Assembly (NCBI GenBank): GCA_030035585.1
Contig: CM057460.1
Coordinates: 222,787,711 to 222,851,710 of the forward strand
From: Dugong dugon
Taxonomy: Eukaryota; Chordata; Mammalia; Sirenia; Dugongidae
Length of the DNA stretch: 64,000 nucleotides
Direction: 5' to 3'
Shown: piece by piece, positions 33,921 through 43,889 of the stretch
How the letters are laid out: every line of letters starts with the position of its first letter
Position numbering within the stretch: the stretch's first letter is position 1
Notes under the pieces: generated by a model
What the model saw: only the letters and a program-made list of their open reading frames with translations
Database searches by the model: none
Told to the model about the DNA's origin: nothing
Program-made: the position numbers and the translations under genes

Positions 33921-34515
33921 TGTTATGGGTTGAACTGTGTCTCCCTCAAAGGTATACTGAAATCCTGGCCCCTTTACCTGTAAATCCAGCAAAAATGAGG
34001 GAAACACTCAATGAGATGGATTGATACAGTAGCCGCAACAATGGACTCAAACATAGCAAAGATCATGAAGATGGTGCAGGACTGAGCACCGTGTTGTTGG
34101 TCGTTTCCTAAGGTCTTCATGAGTTGGAGCTGACTTGACGGCAACTAACTACAACAACATAACTGTAACTATGATCCTGCTTGGAAATAGGGTTTTCTTT
34201 GTTATTTTAATTGGGCCATACCCGAGTAGGGTAAACTCTAAATCTAATCACTTCTGAGTTATAAAAAGAGCTAAATGGACACAGAAACATACACGTAAGG
34301 GGTAAAGAAAGAGATACGTGAGGATCTGTCGACAAGCAAAGGAATGCCAAGGATTGTCAGAGACACCAGGAACGAGGAGAGAGGCTCGTGGAAGGAATCG
34401 ACATGGTCAAAGCCCCTGATTTGCACTTTTAGCCCTCCAGAACTGTGAGAAAATAGATTTTTGCTCTTTAAAACCACTCACTGGTGGTATCTGTGTTCAG
34501 GCAGCACTAGCTAAC
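33921..34515 (+). repeat. MaLR-type LTR split by an AFRO_LA-like tail
   Basis: Begins TGTTATGGGTTGAACTGTGT and resumes after 34163 with CTATGATCCTGCTTGGAAAT, AAGGAATGCCAAGGATTGTC and CCAGAACTGTGAGAAAATAG. The segment 33995-34163 belongs to a 5'-truncated AFRO_LA/RTE tail. Another LTR begins at 34516. Confidence 0.8.
33995..34163 (+). repeat. AFRO_LA/RTE 3' tail, 5'-truncated
   Basis: ACACTCAATGAGATGGATTG, CGCAACAATGGACTCAAAC, GAAGATGGTGCAGGACTG, then CATGAGTTGGAGCTGACTTG and a (CAA)n end. AACTAACTACAACAACATAA borders the resumption of the LTR. Confidence 0.8.
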
Positions 34516-35020
34516 TGTCATGGATTGAGTTGTGTCCCCCAAGAGTGTCCATTGACTTGGCTGGGTCATGATTCCCAGTGTTGTGTGATTGTGTACCATT
34601 TTGTAGTCTGATATGATTTCCTTGTATGTTGTGAGCTCTGTCACTATGATGTAGCAGGATGGACTGGCGGCAGTTGTACTGATGAGGTATACAGCATTGG
34701 ATGGTGTCTTGGGCCAGTCCCTTTTGAGATATGGGAGAGAGAGGTGAGCAGAGATGCGTGGCAACCTCATGCCACTGGGAGGGCAGTGCCGGGAGTGGGG
34801 TGAGTCCTTTGGACCTGGGGTTCCCTCGCAGAGAAGCTCCCAGACCAAGGAAAGATTGAAGACATGGATCTTCCTCCAGAGCCGACAGAAAAAGCGTTCC
34901 CCTGGAGCTGACGCCCTGAATTTGGACTTGTAGCCTACTGGACTTTGAGAGAATAACCTTCTCTTGGTTAAAGCCATCCCCGCGTGGTATTTCTGTTAGA
35001 GCAGCACTCCATGACTAAGA
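34516..35020 (+). repeat. Solo LTR (ATGGATTGAATTGTG family)
   Basis: Starts TGTCATGGATTGAGTTGTGT; contains GGCTGGGTCATGATTCCCAG, GCAGAGAAGCTCCCAGACCA, CCCTGGAGCTGACGCCCTGA and GAGAGAATAACC. The 3' end CATGACTAAGA is eroded, so no target duplication is scored. Confidence 0.85.
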
Positions 35021-35620
35021 TGTGGATTTTCCCTCCTTTCCTGTTTCCCTCCTCCCAGTCTCTCACAGCGGCTCCCTGGAATCACTTCCCAAAATAAACC
35101 ACGGTGAGCAAAGGCTGTGTCTTTGGGGAAATCTGGCTCCGGCCTGCCCGCAAGGAGCTCACAGTGAGTCGTACAAAGACACACGTGAACAAAACAAAGC
35201 GTGAGGTGCTGAGCGGAGGCATTTCACAAAGTCTCCTTTGGGAAGGAGGCACAGATAAGCAAACCCTGACTTTGTTGGGGGTGTACATGTGAGTCCTGGA
35301 AAGGTTGACCTGAATCCTGAATATGAACAGAAATAAACAGGATTGGAGAGACAGTGGGGGTGGGAAAAACGTTCTAGACAGAACGAGCACCGTGTGCAAA
35401 GGCCAGGAAGTAAGAGGAAGGGGTGCTCCATGATTCTGGCCGGATCCAGTTAGATTGTAAACGAGTATGGCTGGGCCAGGCTTGAGAAGAGTCTGCAGAG
35501 ATAGGCAGGACCTGGCCAAAAATGGCCACGTGGAGAGTCTGATTTCCTCTCGTAGGGGATTGGGAACTCCCCAAGGGTGAAACAAGAAGAGACATCATCA
35601 AGTTTGTCTTTTACCCAGAG
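35021..35620. other. Unique intergenic DNA
   Basis: A 167-codon minus-strand frame (35082-35585) has no recognisable domain and overlaps equally open plus-strand frames. No gene supported. Confidence 0.45.
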
Positions 35621-35727
35621 CCTTGGTATTCAAAGTGCAATCTGGGACCAGCAGCTTTGACTTCACGGAGAGTTTGTTAGAAATGCAGAGTCTCAGGCCC
35701 CCCATGCCAGACTGCGGAACTGAGAAA

Positions 35728-35940
35728 CCAAAAAAATACTAAACCAGTTGCCTTTGAGTGGATTCTGACTCATGGCAACCCCATGTATGTGAGAGTAGCA
35801 CTGTGTCTCATAGAGTTTTCAATGGCTGATCTTTCAGAAGTAGATAGCCAGGACTTTCTTCCAAGGTGCCTCTTGGTGGACTCAAACCTCCAACCTTTTG
35901 GTTAGCAGCCGAGTGGGTTAACTGTTTGTATAACCCAGGT
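35728..35940 (-). repeat. AfroSINE (CACCCAG subfamily)
   Basis: Reversed: ACTAAACCAGTTGCCTTTGA, CTGACTCATGGCAACCCCAT, ending TAACTGTTTGTATAACCCAG. Confidence 0.9.
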
Positions 35941-35942
35941 AT

Positions 35943-36871
35943 ATTAGTTCCCTAGGGCAGCTGTAACAACCAAAAACTGAGTGGCTTAAAACAAAAGGAA
36001 TTTTATTCTCTCACAGTTCTGGAGGCAGAATTATAAAATCAAGGTGTCAGTGGGACTCTGCTCCCTCTGAAGGCTCTAGGGGAGGATCTTTCCTTACTTG
36101 TGCCAGCTTCGGGTTGTCCCAGGCATTCCTTGGTATCATGGATTGAATTGTGTCCCCTCAAAATATGTGTCAACTTGGCTAGGCCATAATTCCCAGTATT
36201 GTGTGATTTTCCTGCGTTGTAAATACTACCTCTATGATGTTAATGAGGTAGGATTACCTGTAGTTATGTTAATGAAGCAGGACTCAATTTACAAGATTAG
36301 ATAGTGTTTTAAATCAGTCTCTTTTGAGATATAAAAGACAGAAGTGAGCAGAGAGACAGGGGGACCTCATACTACCAAGAAAGGAGCACCAGAAGCACAG
36401 CACATCCTTTGCACCTGGGGTTCCTGCGCAGAGAAGCTCCTAGACCAGAGGAAGATTGGTGATGAAGACCTTCCCCCAGAGCCGACAAAGAGAGAAAGCC
36501 TTCCCCTGGAGCTGGTGCCCTGAATTCAGACCCCTAGCCTCCTAGAATGTGAGAGAATAAATTTCTCTTTGTTAAACCCATCCACTTGTGGTATTTCTGC
36601 TGTAGCGGCACTAGATAACTGAGACACTGGGCTTGTGGCAGGATAACCCCAATTTCTGCTTCCTTCTTCACATGGCTGTCTTCTCTGTGTGTCTGTTCTC
36701 TTTTCTGCTTATGAGGACACCAGTCATGTTGGACTAGGGCCCACCTAATTCAGCATGACCTCCTCTTAATTACATCTGCATAGACCCTCTTTCCAAACAA
36801 GGTCACATTCACAGGTACTGGGGTTAGGACTTGAACATACCTTTTTTGGGGAAACAATTCTACCCATAACA
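35943..36871 (-). repeat. MaLR-type LTR split by a second LTR
   Basis: Left piece 35943-36133 (TTCCCTAGGGCAGCTGTAAC, CACAGTTCTGGAGGCAGAAT, to CAGGCATTCCTTGG) continues at 36632-36871 (CTTGTGGCAGGATAACCCCA, GTCACATTCACAGGTACTGG, CTACCCATAACA). Confidence 0.88.
36134..36626 (+). repeat. Solo LTR nested in an opposite LTR
   Basis: From ATCATGGATTGAATTGTGTC to ATAACTGAGACA, with CCTGGAGCTGGTGCCCTGAA and GAGAATAAATTTCTCTTTG (AATAAA signal). Flanked by CTTGG (36129-36133) and CTGGG (36627-36631), a 5-base duplication with one change. Confidence 0.9.
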
Positions 36872-36912
36872 CCAGGTGATTTGAATGCATGTTACAGTTT
36901 GAGAGGGCCATC

Positions 36913-37344
36913 CTAGGGTATTTTGCGGTAGGACACTTTTGGCTGTGATGGAGGTGAGTTCTAGGGGCAGGAAGTCCTGTAAGGGAGCTATAGAGAGAGA
37001 TGAGGAGGAAGGAGAATCTACAGCATCTGCTAAGGAATTTGGGAGGGTGAGGAAGAGGAAGGAACTGAGGGTGAGGGGTGAAATAGTTTACCTACCTGGA
37101 ACAGGGTGTTGAGAGCAAGCTGGAGCAGAGCAGGGGAGGTGGATGAAGAGTTCTGTTTGGGGCACGCTAAACGTAAGGTGACTGTAGAGATGGGCCAGAA
37201 CTCAGAAACCAGAGATGTTCACTGGGAGTTGATTTGAGTAAATCCTTACTGACTTTTAGCCTTTGCTGTTTTCTAAATCTTTACAGTCCATCTCTTTAGT
37301 GAGCCAATCTAAAATGCTGTCAAGGATCAACGTCAAAATTGTTG
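36913..37344. other. Unique intergenic DNA
   Basis: Purine-rich on the plus strand; nothing recognised. Confidence 0.4.
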
Positions 37345-37680
37345 CTGTTATTATTGTCAGTGGCCGTTAAGTCACCCCGACTCATGGCTACCCCATAACA
37401 AAACGCTGTGCCTTTCCTATAATTGGTTGTGGATCAGACCATTGTGAACCACAGGGTTTCACTGGCTGATTTTCAGAAGTAGATTGTCAGACATTTCTTC
37501 CTAGTCTGTCTTAGTCTGGAAGCTCCCCCTGAAACCTGTTCAGCAGCATAGCAACATGCAAGCCTCCACTGACAGACAGGTGTTGGCTGTGCATGAGTGC
37601 ATTGGCCAGGAATTGACCCTTCCATGTAGAGTCTCCTCATTGGAAGGTGAGAATTCCACCACTGAACCGCCAATGTTCCT
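37345..37680 (-). repeat. AFRO_LA-like composite element with tRNA-Gly-like head
   Basis: The reversed tail starts near GTCAGTGGCCGTTAAGTCAC. The middle has CTTCCTAGTCTGTCTTAGTC and GGAAGCTCCCCCTGAAACC. At 37612-37678 the reverse complement reads CATTGGCGGTTCAGTGGTGG then AATTCTCACC, close to a tRNA-Gly 5' half (A box). Confidence 0.8.
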
Positions 37681-37785
37681 CATGCCAAGACTACCAGGCT
37701 GAAATTTCTGGGAACCATCTTGAAAAATATTGGAACATATATGCTTTCTCTTGTATTTGTACTTTATATTAGGGTCTCTGAGTGA

Positions 37786-37960
37786 GGTGGAGCCCTGATG
37801 GCACAGTGGTTAAGAGCTCAGCTGCTAACCAAAAGGTCAGCAGTTAGAATCTACCAGTTGCTCCTTGGAAACCCTATGGGGCAGTTCTACTCTGTCCTAT
37901 AGGGTCGCTATGAGTCGGAATCGACTGGATGGCAACAGGTTTGGTTTGGTTTACGTTTGA
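37786..37960 (+). repeat. AfroSINE, full length
   Basis: Head GGAGCCCTGATGGCACAGTG, box B GCAGTTAGAATCTACC, tail GTCGCTATGAGTCGGAATCG and GGTTTGGTTTGG. Confidence 0.96.
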
Positions 37961-38497
37961 GCGAAGTCCTAATGAACAGCACTTCTCTTCTTCACCTGGG
38001 TGCTGAATAAGTGGGGAATAAACTTATCTAAGGAGTACAAACTGTCATCATTAGTTTGGATGCGGCTAAATTGGAGGACATGGCTGGAGCTCTCTTGGCC
38101 AAGTCTGCTTTTCAATGATGATCCCCAGAACCTGGTAGATCCAGGCACACAAACACAGGCAGGCTGGACGGGGCAGATCTGCTTTGCGCAGGCACCGAAT
38201 TCCTAACCACGCCCACCTGTACGTTCTTCCAAATGTGCCAGTCAGTTAAGCCACACCCCTTCCCGGGCAGCATGAGCGAAGGGCCAGAGGAGGGGTTGGG
38301 AGATGCCTTCCCACTGCATACTCGCCCTCATCTACTCATCCAATTTCTCGAAGACACATCTGTCCTCACACCTGCATGCTCTCTCAGCACCTTTGTAGTG
38401 ACCCACCTGGGCCAGAAGAGCTGATCCAAATCATGCCTGAACGCGTTCTTGTTCTCCACTTGTTCTTCCCCTTGTTTTTGGGAATCCCCAGATGGTA
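37961..38497. other. Unique intergenic DNA
   Basis: Short plus frames at 38000-38424 lack family resemblance. Confidence 0.45.
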
Positions 38498-38499
38498 CA

Positions 38500-38663
38500 A
38501 GAAAGCCCTGGTGGTGTAGTGGTTAAGTGCTGTGGCTACTAACTAAAAGGTTGGCAGTTTGAATCCACCAGGTGCTCCTTGGAAACTATGGGGCAGTTCT
38601 ACCCTGTCCTATAGGGTTGCTATCAGTTGGAATCAACTTGATGGCAATGGGTTTCTTTTTTTG
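38500..38663 (+). repeat. AfroSINE, full length
   Basis: Head GAAAGCCCTGGTGGTGTAG, box B GCAGTTTGAATCCACC, tail GTTGCTATCAGTTGGAATCA. Confidence 0.95.
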
Positions 38664-38669
38664 GGGGGG

Positions 38670-38862
38670 GGGGTGCAAATGGTTAATGTGCTCAGCTACT
38701 AATAGAAAGTTTAAAGGTTCGAATCTACCCAGAGATGCTGGAAGAAAGACCTGGCAATCTACTTCCAAAAACTCAGCCACTGAAAATCCTATGGAGCACA
38801 GCTCTACTCTGACACACATGGGGCCGCCATGAGTTGAGTTCCACTCGCTGCCTACTCTTGCC
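38670..38862 (+). repeat. AfroSINE (CACCCAG subfamily), 5'-truncated
   Basis: A G run, then GGTGCAAATGGTTAATGTGC, box B GGTTCGAATCTACCC, GAAGAAAGACCTGGCAATC, tail CCGCCATGAGTTGAG. Lies head to tail behind the previous copy. Confidence 0.93.
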
Positions 38863-39175
38863 TTTGGTGAGGGAATCAGAAGTAAAATAGGAATTGAAAA
38901 TGGAAGCACCCTGGAGCTGAGGGGCAGGAATGCTCTAATGAGTCATTTCCCCTGCAGACCCCAAGCTCCTGACCATGCGGAGCTGCCACACTGGGCTCTG
39001 GGCCCTGGTTCTGTCTCCAGTTCACAAACGATCTTGGATGAGTCACTGTCCTCTCAGGACCTCTGTGGAGCACCCCCTTAGGACAAGTTGTGGCTCGAGC
39101 TAGCCATGAAGCTCCTCCTCTGTCACTCTCTAGCGGCCTGTTTTCTGCTAACTCATCCCTCCCCTCTGCCTTTCC
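38863..39175. other. Unique intergenic DNA
   Basis: No gene seen. Confidence 0.4.
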
Positions 39176-39177
39176 CA

Positions 39178-39317
39178 ACCTAAAGGTTGGTAGTTTGAAC
39201 CCACCCAGCAGTGCTAGGGAAGAAAGGCCTGGCAATCTGCTTCTGTAAGGATTACAGCCAGAAAAAAACCCTATAGGGCAGTTCTACTCTGTAACACATG
39301 GGGTCCCTATGAGTTGG
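39178..39317 (+). repeat. AfroSINE, 5'-truncated
   Basis: Starts in the anticodon-like region (CCTAAAGGTTGGTAGTTTGA), then GGAAGAAAGGCCTGGCAATC and the tail GGGTCCCTATGAGTTGGG. Confidence 0.88.
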
Positions 39318-39460
39318 GGACCACCCCATCAGCATCACCTGGGAGCTTGTTAGAAATGCAGAATCTTGGGCCCCACCCGAGACCTATGAAAGTAGAATTT
39401 GCACGTTTAGCAAGACTCTCAGGGATTTGTACACACAGTAAACTTTGAGAGGCACTCATC
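39318..39460 (-). mobile_element. MER5A-like hAT MITE
   Basis: GACCACCCCATCAGCATCAC, CTGGGAGCTTGTTAGAAATG, TCTTGGGCCCCACCCGAGAC and AAACTTTGAGAGGCACTC follow MER5A order; the orientation is by the ACTTTGAGA..CACT end. Confidence 0.75.
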
Positions 39461-39957
39461 TTGATCAGCGATTCTCAACCTTGACTGCATATTTGAATCA
39501 TCCAAGGAGTTAGAAAAATGTTGATGCATGTGACTAACCCCTGAAATTCTGATTGCTTTGTAATGGGCCTAGGCATCAGTATATTTTGTTTTTACTTTTA
39601 AAACTTTTTACTGAAGTACAACATACGTAAAGAAAAGTGCACATACCCTGTGTTCAGCTTTCACCAACTGATGGCACCCTGTAACCAGTACCCGGGTCAA
39701 GAATCAGCACATGACCAGTCCCAGAAGCCCCTGCGTACTCTCTTTCAGTCACTCCCCTACCCCCACCCAAGATAACTAGATACTGACTCCTGACAGCATA
39801 GATTCTTCTGCCTGTTTTTATTCTTTATGTAAATGGAACCATATAATATGTGCTTCTGTATGTCTGTCTCTTGTTCTCTGAGGGTGAAATTAATACACAG
39901 TGTTGTGAGTTACTGTAGTTATCCATCCTCAATGCTGTGTAGAATCCGATTAAGTGA

Positions 39958-40345
39958 ATGTTGTTATTAGTTGCCTGTAGAGTCAGCTCTGACTCATGGC
40001 GACCCCATGTATAACAGAACAAAACATTGCCCAGTCCTGCACCATCCTCCTGATCACTGGCATGCTTGAGTCCATTGTGAGTGCCTTGTAACGTAGGGGG
40101 CTCATCTTCCAGCACTATATCTGACAATATTCTGTTGTGATACATCGAGTTTTCATTGACTGATTTTTGGGAGTAGATCACCAGGCCTTTCTTCCTAGTC
40201 TGTCTTAGTCTGGAAGCTCCGCTGAAACCTGTCCACCATGGATGACCCTGCTGGCATTTGAAATACCGGTGTCATAGCTTCTAGCATCACAGCAACACAC
40301 AAGCCACCACAGTGTGACAAACTTGCAGATGGAGGGTGGATTGTG
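39958..40345 (-). repeat. AFRO_LA-like composite element, full-length type
   Basis: TTGTTATTAGTTGCCTGTAG, GACTCATGGCGACCCCATG, GTCCAGCACTATATCTGAC region, CTTCCTAGTCTGTCTTAGTC, TGACCCTGCTGGCATTTGAA and GTGACAAACTTGCAGATGG. Confidence 0.88.
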
Positions 40346-40373
40346 TGAATATCTCACTCTCGATACACCCCTG

Positions 40374-40548
40374 TGGAAACCCTGGTGGCATAGTGGTTAA
40401 GAGCTACAGCTGCTAACCAAAAGGTTGGCAGTTAGAATCCACCAGGGGCTCCTTGGAAACCCTATGGGGCAGTTCTACTCTGTCCTTTAGGGTCGCTATG
40501 AATCGGAATTGACTCGATGGCAACGGGTTTGGTTTTTGGTTTTATACA
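40374..40548 (+). repeat. AfroSINE, full length
   Basis: Head GAAACCCTGGTGGCATAGTG, box B GCAGTTAGAATCCACC, tail GTCGCTATGAATCGGAATTG, then GGTTTGGTTTTTGG. Confidence 0.96.
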
Positions 40549-40679
40549 CCCCTGTATACATTCTACTGTTGATGGGCATCGGGTCATTTCCCGTTTGGGG
40601 CTGTTATGAATATGGCACCTGTTTTTTGACAGCTCCCAAAGTGATTTGAATGTAGAGTCAGGTTTGAGAAGCACTGACC

Positions 40680-41204
40680 TAAAGGATGCCCATCACCTCC
40701 AGGTGTGCCAGCTGGCACACCTGTGGCAAACGAATATGCACCTTTGCCAGGAGAAAGCCCCGCCCTTTCCCACCAGCCCAACCCCCAGAGTCCATGGAGT
40801 CACTGCTGGCAGTCTGTCAGGTTTTCCTTTGTGTCCTGCAGCCCAGGAATGACAAGTGATCCCTTCCAGAAGCCTCTGAATCTTCCAGCACAGCAGGGCT
40901 GCGGTAGATTTTTAAGTTCTGCTGGCTTTGGGTCACAGCCAAGGGCTCTGATGAACAAGGACATTACCTTACACCCACTACCCAAGCGTCTTCAAGCATT
41001 TGACAGAGAAGAATGCTGCAGTGTGACTCAATTTCCTGCCGCTGGCCCCAGCCCAGACCATGGAATCAAAACCTGCATTTCAATAAGGACCCAGGTCATT
41101 CAAACGCACACTCGTGTTTGATCAAGTTGGTAATTCATCAAAAATAATATATTGCCAAGAATCTGAGTGAAAGAAGTTTCCTTGGAGCCCTCAATTCATG
41201 GTGT
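40680..41204. other. Unique intergenic DNA
   Basis: A 138-codon plus frame (40705-41121) has no recognisable domain; the minus strand is open too. Confidence 0.45.
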
Positions 41205-41215
41205 CAAAATTAGAT

Positions 41216-42364
41216 GGGTTCATACAACCATTGGTTATATGAACTCATCCAGAACAAAAGAGAAGATAACCAAAGACTCAGAGAAGAAACTAGTCTATAG
41301 GACAAATAGTTCATACAAACCGTGGCCTTATCTACTCTGAGACCAGAAGAACTAGATGGTGCCTGGCTACCGCTACCCAACTGTCATGGATTGAATTATG
41401 TCCCCCCAAAAATATGTGCATCAGTTTGGCTGGGCCATGATTCCTGGTATTGTGTGATTCTCTTATATGTTGTAAATCCTGCCTCTATGATGTTAATGAT
41501 GGAGGATGGGTGGCAGTTGTGTTAGTAAGGCAAGACTCAATCTACAACACTGGATTGTGTCCTGAGGCAAACTCTTGAGATATAAAAGACAGAAGTGAGC
41601 AGTGAGACAGGGGAACCTCATACCACCAAGAAAGCAGTGCCAGGAGCAGAGCACGTCCTTTGGACCTGGGGTCCCTGCGTGGAGAAGCTCCTAGTCTGGG
41701 GGAACACTGATTAGAAGAAGGCTAACAGAGAGAGAAAGCCTTCCCCTGGAGCTGACGCCCTGAAATTGGACTTCTAGCCTGCTTTACTGTGAGGAAATAA
41801 ATTTCTCTTTGTTAAAGCCATCCACCTGTGGTATTTCTGTTGTAGGAGCACGAGACGACTAAGACACCAACATTCTAATCAGGGCCACAATAGATGGACT
41901 CTGATAGAATGGGATAAAAATGTAGAACGGAACCTCAAATTCCTTAAAAAAAAAAAAAAAAAAGACCTACTGGACTGGTTGAGATTGGAGGACTCCCTGA
42001 GACTATTGCCCTGAGATATTCTTCAAACCTTGAACTGAAACTAACCCGAGGTCACCTTGTAGCTAAATAACAAACTGGCTCAAAAAATAATGAATACAAC
42101 CTATAAGTACTGTGCTCCTTTCAAAAATCACCTATGTGAGATGAAATGGTCACCAATTACTTTAAAATAAAAATGAGAATGTAAAGGGGCAGGGAAACTA
42201 GATTAATAGAAACGGAACAACCAGAACGGAAATAATGAGAATGTTCATGCATTGTGAAGAATGTAACCAATGTTACTGAACAACTTGTGTAGAAACTGTT
42301 GAATGGGAACGTAAACTGCTGTGTAAACTATCACCAAAAACACAATAAAATATTAAAAAAAAAA
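41216..42364 (+). mobile_element. L1 3' UTR fragment split by a solo LTR
   Basis: From about 41216 to the poly-A near 42360 (CACAATAAAATATTAAAAAA). Contains TGGTGCCTGGCTACCGCTAC, ATTCTTCAAACCTTGAACTG, CAACTTGTGTAGAAACTGTT. Flanks AAAATTAGATGGGTTCA (about 41205) and AAAATTAGACGAGTTCA (about 42361) are a 17-base target duplication with two changes. Confidence 0.85.
41382..41866 (+). repeat. Solo LTR with perfect CCAAC target duplication
   Basis: 485 bases from TGTCATGGATTGAATTATGT to GACGACTAAGACA, flanked on both sides by CCAAC (41377-41381 and 41867-41871). It has ACTCTTGAGATATAAAAGAC (TATAAA-like) and GAGGAAATAAATTTC (AATAAA). This is the cleanest copy of the family in the window; TG..CA ends and 5-base duplication place it with ERVL/MaLR-type LTRs. 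Confidence 0.95.
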
Positions 42365-42627
42365 TTAGACGAGTTCAAAATGGACGTTGGCCCCAGGCTA
42401 GGACTGGAGCGAGGTGAGGGAAGCATTCTAAATTGCATTTTAAATTGCAAAATTTAAAGGGGGGCCAAACACTCAATAATCAAGATAGGTAATATTTTAA
42501 TGCAGTATTTAAACAAATCAAAATTAACACAAAAATTCGTGATGAACCAAATATGAAATTTTTTAAAAAAAGACCAGTGCCAGGTTGAATTATATTGGAC
42601 CATAAGCAAAATGAAAAAGGTGCATCC

Positions 42628-42780
42628 CTGCAGCACAATGGTTAAATGTTTCACTGCTAACCAAAAGGTCAACAGTTTGAATCCACCAGCCGCTCCTTGG
42701 AAACCCTATGGGGCAGTTCTATTCTGTCCTACAGGGTAGCTGTGAGTTGGAATCAACTCGATGGCAACAGGTTTAGGGTA
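42628..42780 (+). repeat. AfroSINE
   Basis: CCCTGCAGCACAATGGTTAA, box B ACAGTTTGAATCCACC, tail GTAGCTGTGAGTTGGAATCA. Confidence 0.94.
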
Positions 42781-42784
42781 CATA

Positions 42785-43885
42785 CATGTTCTTATGTTTT
42801 TTAATGGTTATTTTTTCCCCATAACCTTAATGTAGTTGAAAAATACTGAAAAATTAAAAAGTAGTTGTACTAAAACTCAACATTATTTTAAGTTTAAATA
42901 TTCTACTTATACTATAAACAGAATTTATTATAATCTAACTTTTCTGGCTTTAATGGAAACAGACTCATCAATAATATTTTCAAAAAATACTTCTTTTATT
43001 ACCTCATTCTCACTTAAGGTAACTGTCATGTTTGACTATTTCTCTTGACCAAGTGATGATCTAGAACAATTTTAAATTGTCATAAAATATTATTTTCAAT
43101 ATTAAATAACATTAAACATCAAGTATTTTAATGACATCAACAATATTTAAGCTTGTCACTTAGTCAAGAGAAATTACTAAACACGGAAATTCTCTCAAGT
43201 GATACAAAATATTGTAATTATTAAATATTATCAATATGATTATTAATATTAAAAAATTAAACATTACATGTTTTGATCACATTAAAATTATTTAAGATGG
43301 TCACTTCATTGCCTGAGGTCCAATGTCTTAACTGTTGGTTTGTATATTTTGTCTGTTTTTTCAGTTTCTGCTGGTAGAGAAAATCAAGTCACTGTTACTC
43401 CATCTTGACCAGTCAGGAAGTCCTACATGACTTTGAACTTCATATTTTCACTCTTCTTGTCTCTTTGTGCTCATTCTGTGTAACTTTCTTTCCAACATAT
43501 CTGCTGGTTCATTAAATCTCTTTGGTCGTGTGCAATCAGTTCTTTAACCTATCAACTGTTTCTTTTATTTCAAATCTTGTATTTTTCTTTTCCAGAAGTT
43601 CCATTATTTCTTTCTCAAATCTGCCTTCAGTCTTGATAACATTTACATACTGGTCATCTTTAGTATTTCATTTTTTATTTTTAAAAATTTTTCATAAATA
43701 TCTACTGTACCTTTGGCACATGCCAGTTCTATTACTTGCCGTCTTTGGTGATCTAATTCTGTTGCTGGTTGTTTCTGCTGACTTTCACTCATGGAGCTTG
43801 TCTCCTTGGGTTCTTGGTAATGTTTGAGTGTGGACACTTTATTTGATCTATTGGAATTATGAAAGCCTAAGTTCGGGGGGCTTTC
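42785..43885. other. A/T-rich intergenic DNA, probable old L1 remnant
   Basis: 42785-43300 is very A/T-rich with no gene. 43320-43860 is T-rich in the manner of reversed L1 sequence (GTTCCATTATTTCTTTCTCA, TCTAATTCTGTTGCTGGTTG) but too diverged to name. Confidence 0.4.
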
Positions 43886-43889
43886 ATAG

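Larger units (their letters stand above)
35625..36912 (+). mobile_element. MER5A-like hAT MITE split by a SINE and two LTRs
   Basis: The 5' part 35625-35725 has GGTATTCAAAGTGCAATCTG, GGGACCAGCAGCTTTGAC and GTTTGTTAGAAATGCAGAGT. The end CAGGTGATTTGAATGCATGT, TACAGTTTGAGAGGGCCA resumes at 36873. Everything in between is later insertion. Confidence 0.75.
39593..40625 (-). mobile_element. L1 3' end (old L1M-type) carrying two SINE-class insertions
   Basis: 39593-39957 has TTTACTGAAGTACAACATAC, GTAAATGGAACCATATAATA and TACTGTAGTTATCCATCCTC. It resumes at about 40550 with TACATTCTACTGTTGATGGG, CATTTCCCGTTTGGGGC and GTTATGAATATGG. Confidence 0.78.
39465..40678 (+). mobile_element. MER5A-like hAT MITE split by an L1 3' end
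   Basis: First part 39465-39590 (AGCGATTCTCAACCTTGACT, AATCATCCAAGGAGTTAG, GGGCCTAGGCATCAGTAT). The end resumes at about 40635 (CAAAGTGATTTGAATGTAGA, TTTGAGAAGCACTG). Confidence 0.75.

Noticed and set aside
34507-35585. 156- and 167-codon minus-strand frames
   Set aside because: The first is antisense to an LTR; the second has no domain and is mirrored by plus-strand frames.
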